From assembly GCA_019661945.1 (NCBI GenBank), contig JAIFWI010000005.1:1-39865 (forward strand): a stretch of 39,865 nt of DNA, in the 5' to 3' direction. Shown here piece after piece: positions 8,944 through 16,616 of the stretch. The notes beneath the pieces are model-generated. The model ran no database searches. It was given only the letters and a program-made list of their open reading frames with translations, and had not been told where the DNA came from. The first letter of the stretch is position 1, and the number at the start of each line of letters is the position of its first letter. Both the position numbers and the translations under genes were made by a program. The DNA comes from Candidatus Parcubacteria bacterium (GTDB lineage: Bacteria > Patescibacteriota > Minisyncoccia > Phycocordibacterales > JAKAEA01).

Positions 8944-9507
8944 TTATTCAGCAATTGTCAGTTGACAGCGAGTAGCTCCAACACCATCACTTAAGGGCAG
9001 TGCACCAGCAAGAACACAATTTTGACCTGCACCTTTTAAATGCCAATAAAGATGTACAAGAGTGCAGCGCTCATTACCGGCAGCCAGACTATATGATTGG
9101 CAAAAATAGAGTGATCCATCATTTACCTCTCCGCCATATGTAATTGAGTTCTGATTAGGGCTTGGCAAAGCCTGATAATAATCATCAAGCTGACTATTGA
9201 GCACAGGATCATCAGCACCATAAAAGTTTATTTGTCCAGTCAGGCAGGTGCTTCCATTGGGCGCTCTTCCGAGACAATATCGCATACCATTAGCGAGAGG
9301 CGGATAGGTACCCATGGGTAATTTGCCTTTATCAAATTGATATGCTCGAATGGCCGTAACATATTGGCGAACAGTAGTCGTTATAACAGAATTTTGAGCC
9401 TTAACACGAGCGCTATTTAAACTAGCCACAACAATACTCGATAAAAGCCCGATTATAGAAATAACAACAAGAAGTTCAATGAGAGTAAATCCTTTGTTTT
9501 GCTTCAT
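8944..9507 (-). CDS. Type IV pilin / pseudopilin with N-methylation motif
   Basis: MKQNKGFTLIELLVVISIIGLLSSIVVASLNSARVKAQ. Confidence 0.93.
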   Translation of the reverse strand: MKQNKGFTLIELLVVISIIGLLSSIVVASLNSARVKAQNSVITTTVRQYVTAIRAYQFDKGKLPMGTYPPLANGMRYCLGRAPNGSTCLTGQINFYGADDPVLNSQLDDYYQALPSPNQNSITYGGEVNDGSLYFCQSYSLAAGNERCTLVHLYWHLKGAGQNCVLAGALPLSDGVGATRCQLTIAE

Positions 9508-9827
9508 CTTTGTTGTGAATTCCTCGAAGGTAATTGTCTCAAAATGTTTTCTGGAAGAGTTTTCCGAACATCTTCCGGAATATCTTCTATATAAGTAGGA
9601 TCACCTTGAGTAAAACCACCAAAAAAACTGGTATAGAGAACCGCACCTGAGGCCATGAAACTCAAAAGCATGATAGTAATCAGAACATAATACGCTCGGC
9701 GATTAGTACTTACACCTGGAAGTTTTTTTACGAGGCTAAAAAGAGTTGGATTAGTGTACGCTCCTAAAATTGCCCGCGATTTATAGGTAGTATCACTTGT
9801 TGATTGATCTTCAAATTCCACTGACAT
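9504..9827 (-). CDS. Hypothetical single-TM protein, 4-nt overlap with the pilin gene
   Basis: ORF with TM segment YYVLITIMLLSFMASGAVLYTSFF; coupled to downstream pilin. Confidence 0.7.
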   Translation of the reverse strand: MSVEFEDQSTSDTTYKSRAILGAYTNPTLFSLVKKLPGVSTNRRAYYVLITIMLLSFMASGAVLYTSFFGGFTQGDPTYIEDIPEDVRKTLPENILRQLPSRNSQQR

Positions 9828-9849
9828 ATAGAAAGTATACCTCAGGTAT

Positions 9850-9884
9850 AAAAAAACACCAAGATCTCATCTACGGTGTTCCAA
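9850..9884 (-). terminator. Intrinsic terminator after the 190-aa orphan ORF
   Basis: minus strand AACACC-GT-AGAT-GAG-ATCT-T-GGTGTT-TTTTT. Confidence 0.78.
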
Positions 9885-9885
9885 G

Positions 9886-10458
9886 TTACAGAGTATGAAC
9901 TGTTCGAGCTCGAAGCCTTTTAAACTGACATGTCGGCCCGTCTATCCAGATCGTTAATAAATTTTCTCTCTGGCTGAAACGAACGTTAGGGATCTGATTG
10001 CCGCGAACACGAGTTCCAGTGCATGCAGTGGTTGTCCGAGTATCGAGATACTGCTGTCGGGTCTCAAAGACGAAACTTCCATGAAGCAGACGCTCCGTCA
10101 GTGTTTCCGTCTTCAAACCTCGTTCCTTGATGCCATTGGCCGAAAAGAAGGCAGTCTCGGGATTGGCATTGAGTGAGTCTCGAACCCAAATGACATACGT
10201 ACCGAGCTCCTTGGTAGAGCGTTCTTCGAGATCCCAGCTCGTTTCCACAGTCAAATCCCTGACCACCGATCTTACCTGAAAGAGCCGCCGGGAGAACTCG
10301 AGCAAATGATCGAATTTCATCTGTTCATGGACGATAAGAAGAAGGTCGAACCATCGCACATAGTCTGGAATTTTAAGATTGTCGGTATCCAGACTTAACC
10401 CAAAATGTCTGTTATAAAACTTCTGCCATGATCGAAGCTGCAATTCAAGACTCTTCAT
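9886..10458 (-). CDS. Conserved-looking hypothetical protein (190 aa), unknown function
   Basis: ORF with SD AAGGGAG before ATG and its own terminator; WQKFYNRHFGLSLDTDNLKIPDYVRWFDLLLIV... and FSANGIKERGLKTETLTERLLH segments. Confidence 0.75.
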   Translation of the reverse strand: MKSLELQLRSWQKFYNRHFGLSLDTDNLKIPDYVRWFDLLLIVHEQMKFDHLLEFSRRLFQVRSVVRDLTVETSWDLEERSTKELGTYVIWVRDSLNANPETAFFSANGIKERGLKTETLTERLLHGSFVFETRQQYLDTRTTTACTGTRVRGNQIPNVRFSQRENLLTIWIDGPTCQFKRLRARTVHTL

Positions 10459-10563
10459 GCTGCTCCCTTCGTTGAAAGTCTGAAGTCCGCCCTTATTTAA
10501 TAAGAAAATAGCAAAAAGTCAATGAGATTTTATTGATTGAAATTCTGCTATAATACGCCTGCA

Positions 10564-13500
10564 ATGGCATCAAAATTCGTACACCTCCACGTCCACAGCC
10601 ACTACAGCCTTTTGAGTGCTCTACCTCAGCTTGATGATCTGGTTAAGCAAGCTAAAGAATATGGGTTAACCACGTTAACCTTGACCGACAACGGCAATCT
10701 CTACGGTGCTATTGAATTCTATAAGCAGTGCAAAAAGAATGAGATCAAACCAATTATCGGTATAGATGCCTACATGGCTTTGAGAAATCGTACTGATAAA
10801 CAATCAGGTATTGATAACCGTCGAACTCGTCTCATTCTTTTGGCAAAAAATGCCGATGGCTTTAGAAATTTAATAAAAATAGTAACAGCCTCTCATATTG
10901 ACGGCTTTTACTACAAACCCCGCATTGATCGAGACCTCCTTAAACAATACAAAGATAATCTAGTCTGTATTTCTCCGGCTATGCACAGTGAAATAAGTCA
11001 GGCTGTAAAAAATCAAGATATCGAAAAAGCCGAGGAGCTTATCCGCTGGTATCAAGAACATGTTGGTAAAGAAAACTTTTTTCTTGAGATTACCCACCAT
11101 CCCGAAGTCCCCGGACATCCAGATCTCATGCAGCAAATTATTGCTCTGGCAAAACGAACTGGAGCACCGATTGTTGCTGCCAATGAAGTATTTTATTTAA
11201 AACCAGAAGACCGCCGAGCTCGAGAGGTTCTTTTATCAATTCAAAATACCATTGATTTTTCTGAACGAAGTTTTGATGACATCGAAGAGGATTTTTCTTT
11301 TATTTCACCTGAAAAAATGGAAGAACACTTTAAAGACATGCCAGAAGCTATTGAAAATTCAGTCAAAATTGCAGACATGTGCAATTTGGAACTCGAGCTC
11401 GGAAAATGGAAATTTCCTAATTACATTGTCGAAAGCGGCAGAACATATGATGAAGAACTTCGATATATTGTTGAGCATGGTATTAAAAAACGCAGTATCG
11501 AAAAAACCAAAGAAGTTATTGACCGAATGGAATATGAATTGAAAGTTATCAAAGACAAAGGCTATGCACCTTATTTTCTCGTCGTAGCTGATTTGCTGCG
11601 CTTTGCTCATGAGCAAGGTATCCTCACTACTATTCGAGGATCGGTTGCCGGTTCGCTTGTAACGTACCTTGCTGGTATTACAAATGTTAATCCCCTTGAA
11701 TATCTCTTGCCTTTCGAGCGATTTTTAAATCCTGAACGTCCTTCTGCGCCCGATATCGATATGGATTATGCCGATAATCGCCGCGATGAGGTTATTGAAT
11801 ATACCCGGCAAAAATATGGCTACGACAAAGTGGCTCAAATTGGCACCTTCGGTACGATGATGGCTCGGGGTGCGGTCCGCGACACCGCTCGGGCTTTAGG
11901 CTACCCATACGCCACCGCGGACCGTATTGCCAAACTCATTCCTATGGGCTTACAAGGTAAACCAATGACTATTGATAAAGCCCTCGACCAAGAACCGGAA
12001 CTTATGAAGATGTATCAAAAAGAAACTGAGACACGAGAAATTATTGATATGGCTAAAAAAATTGAGGGCTGTGCCCGACATATCTCGGTGCATGCTGCTG
12101 GTGTCGTCATCTCGCCGATTCCTCTAACTGATATTGTGCCTCTTCAACTTGATACTAAAGGTGAAAACAAAGTTATCACTCAGTATGATATGCATGCCGT
12201 CGATGAAGATAATGCCGGCCTTTTGAAATTTGATTTTCTGGGTATTAAAAATCTTTCAATTCTGGCTGATGCTGTTAAATTGGTAAAGCAAATTGAAGGC
12301 GTTACTGTAGATATTGAGAATATTCCCATGGATGATGCTAAAACATTTAAAATGCTCGCTCTTGGAAATACCATTGGCCTTTTTCAACTAAATGGTTCAG
12401 GCATGACTAAAGCTTTGAAAGAATTGAAACCGACAGTTATTCACGATATTAACGTCATGGTCGCTTTGTACCGTCCAGGACCAATGGATAACATCAATGA
12501 ATACATTGCCCGCAAGCACGGTACCAAACCAATTACCTATATGCATCCAAAGATGAAAAATTTCTTGGATAAAACATTCGGCGTATTGGTGTACCAGGAT
12601 GATTTGCTGTATACCGCCATTGAAGTGGCAGGCTACACCTGGGGCGAAGTTGATAAATTCCGCAAGGCTGTCGGTAAAAAGATTCCGGCAGAAATGGCTA
12701 AGCAACACGTCATCTTCGTTGAAGGTTGTATTAAACACGGCGGTATGACTAAAGAGAAAGCCGAAAAAATTTGGGATCTTTTTGAACCATTCCAAGGTTA
12801 TGGTTTCAACAAAGCTCATGCCGCAAGCTACGGCAAAGTCGCCTATCAGACGGCATATATGAAAGCAAACTTTCCTGCAATTTATATGAGCGCAGTGCTC
12901 ACCGCAGATGCCGGTGATGTTGAAGAAGTCGCATCTATTGTGGCCGAATGTAAACGCATGGGCATTCCAGTGCTGTCACCTGATATTAATGAAAGTTTTG
13001 GAAATTTTACGGTGATTAAAGGAGAGCAAGATGCCATTCGTTTCGGTTTATATTCAATTAAAAACTGCGGCGAAGGTATTGCCGACACTATTATTGCCGA
13101 ACGAAAAAAGAATGGCCCGTTTAAAACATTGGTAGATTTTCTAACTCGGATCAAAGATAGAAACTTAAACAAAAAATCTCTTGAATCACTTATTAAATGC
13201 GGAGCAATGGATGAACTTGGAGAACGCGGCCAAATGATTCAAAATATTGAAGATCTTCTGAAATTTAATAAGGAATCAGCCGGTGTTGAAAATCAAGATT
13301 CTCTGTTTGGTTTAATGGCTGACACATCAACTGTTCCGACATTGCGTATGAAAGCCTGCGAACCGGCTCATCCAGGAGATAAATTAGCTTGGGAAAAAGA
13401 ACTGCTTGGTCTCTATATTTCCGGTCATCCGCTTGATAAACATAAAGAAAAATTAGAGAAGCAGAATATGACTATTCGCGAAACAAAAGAAATGCTCCGC

Positions 13501-13749
13501 GAAGGCATGCAGGCTATCGCCTATGGCTTACTTGAAGAAGTAAAACCTATTAACACTAAAAAGGGAGATAAAATGGTGTTCTTGAAAATCGCCGACTACA
13601 CTGGCAGCATTGAAGCAGTAGCTTTTCCTAAAACATTTAAAGAATATGAGAAAATTTTCTTGCTCGAAAACTGTATTGCCATCAAAGGCCGCTACTCAAA
13701 CCGCAACGGCACGCCTAGTATTTTAATTGAGAAAGCGAAAGCGCTGTAG
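10564..13749 (+). CDS. dnaE: DNA polymerase III subunit alpha (DnaE)
   Basis: MASKFVHLHVHSHYSLLSALPQL PHP start; PDIDMDYADNRRDEVIEY and RGSVAGSLVTYLAGIT polymerase motifs; C-terminal OB fold. Start placed at 10564; TATAAT at about 10549-10555 upstream. Confidence 0.95.
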   Translation: MASKFVHLHVHSHYSLLSALPQLDDLVKQAKEYGLTTLTLTDNGNLYGAIEFYKQCKKNEIKPIIGIDAYMALRNRTDKQSGIDNRRTRLILLAKNADGFRNLIKIVTASHIDGFYYKPRIDRDLLKQYKDNLVCISPAMHSEISQAVKNQDIEKAEELIRWYQEHVGKENFFLEITHHPEVPGHPDLMQQIIALAKRTGAPIVAANEVFYLKPEDRRAREVLLSIQNTIDFSERSFDDIEEDFSFISPEKMEEHFKDMPEAIENSVKIADMCNLELELGKWKFPNYIVESGRTYDEELRYIVEHGIKKRSIEKTKEVIDRMEYELKVIKDKGYAPYFLVVADLLRFAHEQGILTTIRGSVAGSLVTYLAGITNVNPLEYLLPFERFLNPERPSAPDIDMDYADNRRDEVIEYTRQKYGYDKVAQIGTFGTMMARGAVRDTARALGYPYATADRIAKLIPMGLQGKPMTIDKALDQEPELMKMYQKETETREIIDMAKKIEGCARHISVHAAGVVISPIPLTDIVPLQLDTKGENKVITQYDMHAVDEDNAGLLKFDFLGIKNLSILADAVKLVKQIEGVTVDIENIPMDDAKTFKMLALGNTIGLFQLNGSGMTKALKELKPTVIHDINVMVALYRPGPMDNINEYIARKHGTKPITYMHPKMKNFLDKTFGVLVYQDDLLYTAIEVAGYTWGEVDKFRKAVGKKIPAEMAKQHVIFVEGCIKHGGMTKEKAEKIWDLFEPFQGYGFNKAHAASYGKVAYQTAYMKANFPAIYMSAVLTADAGDVEEVASIVAECKRMGIPVLSPDINESFGNFTVIKGEQDAIRFGLYSIKNCGEGIADTIIAERKKNGPFKTLVDFLTRIKDRNLNKKSLESLIKCGAMDELGERGQMIQNIEDLLKFNKESAGVENQDSLFGLMADTSTVPTLRMKACEPAHPGDKLAWEKELLGLYISGHPLDKHKEKLEKQNMTIRETKEMLREGMQAIAYGLLEEVKPINTKKGDKMVFLKIADYTGSIEAVAFPKTFKEYEKIFLLENCIAIKGRYSNRNGTPSILIEKAKAL

Positions 13750-13751
13750 TA

Positions 13752-14369
13752 TTACTTTGACCAAAATTTCCACCAAGATTTTTTTGCTGGCTTAATTGAT
13801 ACAGGAATGGATTCTACAGGTCTTTGCTCAACCTTTTCAACTCTGTGGAATTGCTCCTGAAGTTTTTCTTTCATTGGCAATGGTGCTTCACCGCCGGCTT
13901 TAGCTGATTCCTTTTCTGCAAGATGCTTGTAATATATCGCAAAGGCTTCTCCTGCTTTTTTAAACTGCTCTGGATTTTTCTTGGCAGACTCAGGATTACT
14001 CAAAAATTCCGCCTGTTCCATAAGCCGCGTAATGTTACTGACTTGTTTAACATTTTTTGAATTACCAAGCTCAAGAACATATCTCTTCACTTTTCCATAA
14101 TCTTCTGCCGAAATATCTTCAGGATTGGAATTTGCCAAATGAGACATCCATTCAGACCGCTTATCTAGTCTTTGGGCTATTTCTTCAGCGTACGTCTTAG
14201 GTTTAAGATCTTCTGTTATATGGCTAATTTGTTCCTGAACCTCCTTATGAGTGAGCTTAGCAATATTCTGCAGCCCTTCTTCCATAACGCCATGACTGGC
14301 AGGCTTAGGTTTTTCTATCTCACTCTTTGGTTCTTCTTCCCCAGGTTTTGGCATTGTTTCTAAAGTCAT
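13752..14369 (-). CDS. Hypothetical protein, charged/helical
   Basis: Intact 205-aa ORF, no recognised domain. Confidence 0.65.
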   Translation of the reverse strand: MTLETMPKPGEEEPKSEIEKPKPASHGVMEEGLQNIAKLTHKEVQEQISHITEDLKPKTYAEEIAQRLDKRSEWMSHLANSNPEDISAEDYGKVKRYVLELGNSKNVKQVSNITRLMEQAEFLSNPESAKKNPEQFKKAGEAFAIYYKHLAEKESAKAGGEAPLPMKEKLQEQFHRVEKVEQRPVESIPVSIKPAKKSWWKFWSK

Positions 14370-14446
14370 ACTAGTTTGTATTAGTTATATACCTCTAGTA
14401 TAACAAATGCTTTCAAAAAGCCCATCAAATTGCTATGATGGCCCAT

Positions 14447-16207
14447 ATGGCTGATAAACAACACATGGAACACATACGACACTCTTTGGCTCACCTTTTG
14501 GCTGCAGCGGTACTCGAACTCTGGCCTGAAACGAAACCAACCATAGGCCCGGCTATCGAAAATGGCTTTTATTATGACTTTGAATTTGCTTCTCCTATTT
14601 CTGATAAAGACTTCCCAAAGATTGAGCAGAAAATGCGTGAGCTTCTCAAAACCTGGAAATCATTTGAAAAAATTGATGTTACTCCGGAAGAAGCTAAAGA
14701 AAAATTTAAAAATAATCCTTACAAATTAGAACTCATTGACGAAATCGTCGGTAAGGGTGAAAAAGTAACTCTGTATAAATCTGGAGAATTTACTGACCTC
14801 TGCCGCGGCGGTCATGTTGAAAATCCAAGCAAGGATATTAGTTCCAACGCTTTCAAACTCGACCGTATTGCCGGCGCATACTGGCGTGGTAGTGAAAAAA
14901 ATAAAATGCTGACTCGTATATATGGTTTGGCATTTGAATCAAAAGAAGAACTCGAGGGCTATATAAAAATGCAGGAGGAAGCAGAAAAAAGAGATCATCG
15001 GAAACTCGGAAAGGATTTAGGATTATTCGTATTTTCTGATATCGTCGGCAAGGGTCTACCCCTGTGGACTGAAAAAGGAGCCACTATCCGCCGCGAACTT
15101 GAAAGATTCATTGTTGATGAAGAAATAAAGCGTGGCTACAAGCATGTCTATACTCCCGACATTGCTAAAATTGACCTCTACAAAAAATCTGGCCACTATC
15201 CGTATTACAAAGATTCAATGTACGCGCCGATCAAGGTAGATGAAGAAGAATTCATGCTCCGGCCAATGACCTGCCCTCATCACTTTGAATTATATTTAAG
15301 TCAGCCTCGAAGCTATCGTGAACTGCCGATGCGTATTGCTGAATTGGCTAAGTTATACCGTTATGAACAATCAGGAGAACTTACTGGTCTCATTCGAGTA
15401 CGCAGTTTTTGTTTAGCTGATGCACACATCATTGCCAAAGATCCTGAACAAGCTGCGGATGAAGTTCACAAGGCCCTTGATCTCATTGAATATATTGCCC
15501 AGACATTTGGATTGAAAATGGGCGAACATTATTGGTATCAACTTTCTCTTGGAGATAGAACCAATCCAGATAAATATTTCAAAAATGATGCAGCTTGGGA
15601 TGAAGCTGAGAACAGACTTCGTGAAGTATTACAGAAACGAAATGCTCACTTTGTTGAGGCACCAGCCGAAGCTGCATTTTATGGACCTAAAATTGATATT
15701 CAAATGAAAAATGTCCGAGGCAAGGATGATACAGCTTTCACTGTTCAATATGATTTCGTCATGCCAGAACGATTTAATCTAACCTATACTGACAAGGATG
15801 GATTAGAAAAACAGCCTATAGTAATCCACCGATCATCTATCGGCGCAATTGAAAGAGTTATCGCATTTCTTATCGAGCACTATGCTGGAAATTTCCCTCT
15901 TTGGCTCGCGCCCGTGCAAGTTAAAGTCTTATCTGTGCGTGATACCCACAATGAATTCGCTCAAAAAGTTGTTGAAACATTGAGAAAAGCTTCTATCCGG
16001 GTAGAATTTGATGGCAATGATGAAGGCCTTGGCAAAAAAGTCCGCGCCGCAAAAGTGGAGAAAGTTCCCTACTGGCTTGTTATCGGTGACAAAGAAGTCG
16101 AAGCCAACAAAGTTACTCTCGAAAGCCGCGACCATGGCCAACTCGGTCAAATCTCAACAGAAGAACTCCTTTCAAAACTTCAAGAAGAAATAAAGAATAA
16201 GAAATAA
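14447..16207 (+). CDS. thrS: Threonyl-tRNA synthetase lacking the N-terminal TGS domain
   Basis: Begins at editing domain (HSLAHLLAAAV, DLCRGGHV); class II motifs RPMTCPHHFELY and GAIERVIAFLIEH. Confidence 0.95.
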   Translation: MADKQHMEHIRHSLAHLLAAAVLELWPETKPTIGPAIENGFYYDFEFASPISDKDFPKIEQKMRELLKTWKSFEKIDVTPEEAKEKFKNNPYKLELIDEIVGKGEKVTLYKSGEFTDLCRGGHVENPSKDISSNAFKLDRIAGAYWRGSEKNKMLTRIYGLAFESKEELEGYIKMQEEAEKRDHRKLGKDLGLFVFSDIVGKGLPLWTEKGATIRRELERFIVDEEIKRGYKHVYTPDIAKIDLYKKSGHYPYYKDSMYAPIKVDEEEFMLRPMTCPHHFELYLSQPRSYRELPMRIAELAKLYRYEQSGELTGLIRVRSFCLADAHIIAKDPEQAADEVHKALDLIEYIAQTFGLKMGEHYWYQLSLGDRTNPDKYFKNDAAWDEAENRLREVLQKRNAHFVEAPAEAAFYGPKIDIQMKNVRGKDDTAFTVQYDFVMPERFNLTYTDKDGLEKQPIVIHRSSIGAIERVIAFLIEHYAGNFPLWLAPVQVKVLSVRDTHNEFAQKVVETLRKASIRVEFDGNDEGLGKKVRAAKVEKVPYWLVIGDKEVEANKVTLESRDHGQLGQISTEELLSKLQEEIKNKK

Positions 16208-16230
16208 AAAAGACAAGCGGATGCCTGTCT
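16206..16230 (-). terminator. Intrinsic terminator after the RHH ORF
   Basis: minus strand AGACAGGC-ATCC-GCTTGTCT-TTTTT. Confidence 0.78.
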
Positions 16231-16488
16231 CTACCCTGCCTTGTTGTCCTTCGCCTTTTTTGCTTTTGCCAACCTCTCGAGAAGACCCGGGGCTAGCTCT
16301 GCCAGGTTCTCTTCCGACATGAGCCCGAGAACTTGTGCTTGAATGACTTCATCCTGCAGAACAAACCATTCAACCATTCTGGATAAGGCATCAATCTGCG
16401 TCATACCTCTTCTTTCGCAGAGATCATCGAGATTCTGCTTTGCCTGAGTTGTGAGCTGAAGACGGACGACTCCTCTTTTAGCACCCAT
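16231..16488 (-). CDS. Ribbon-helix-helix-like small DNA-binding protein
   Basis: VVRLQLTTQAKQNLDDLCERRGMTQIDALSRMVEWFVLQ matches the RHH beta-alpha-alpha pattern; SD AAGGAG upstream. Confidence 0.7.
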   Translation of the reverse strand: MGAKRGVVRLQLTTQAKQNLDDLCERRGMTQIDALSRMVEWFVLQDEVIQAQVLGLMSEENLAELAPGLLERLAKAKKAKDNKAG

Positions 16489-16501
16489 GAGGGTTCTCCT
16501 T

Positions 16502-16517
16502 GGGTTAAACCCGGTTT
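16502..16517. promoter_or_regulatory. Candidate operator: two overlapping perfect inverted repeats upstream of the RHH gene
   Basis: gggtt-a-aaccc (16502-16512) and aaacc-c-ggttt (16507-16517), between SD and a TTGACG-17-TAATGT candidate promoter. Confidence 0.5.
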
Positions 16518-16558
16518 AGACTGGCACTACATTACACATATATCAAAAGTTCGTCAAT

Positions 16559-16598
16559 AACAAAAACTCCCCTGAAATAATCGAGAGGAGTTTTTGTT
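16559..16598. terminator. Bidirectional intrinsic terminator
   Basis: aacaaaaactcc ... ggagtttttgtt 12-bp perfect inverted arms. Confidence 0.75.
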
Positions 16599-16616
16599 TA
16601 CTTATGTAACTTAGTT

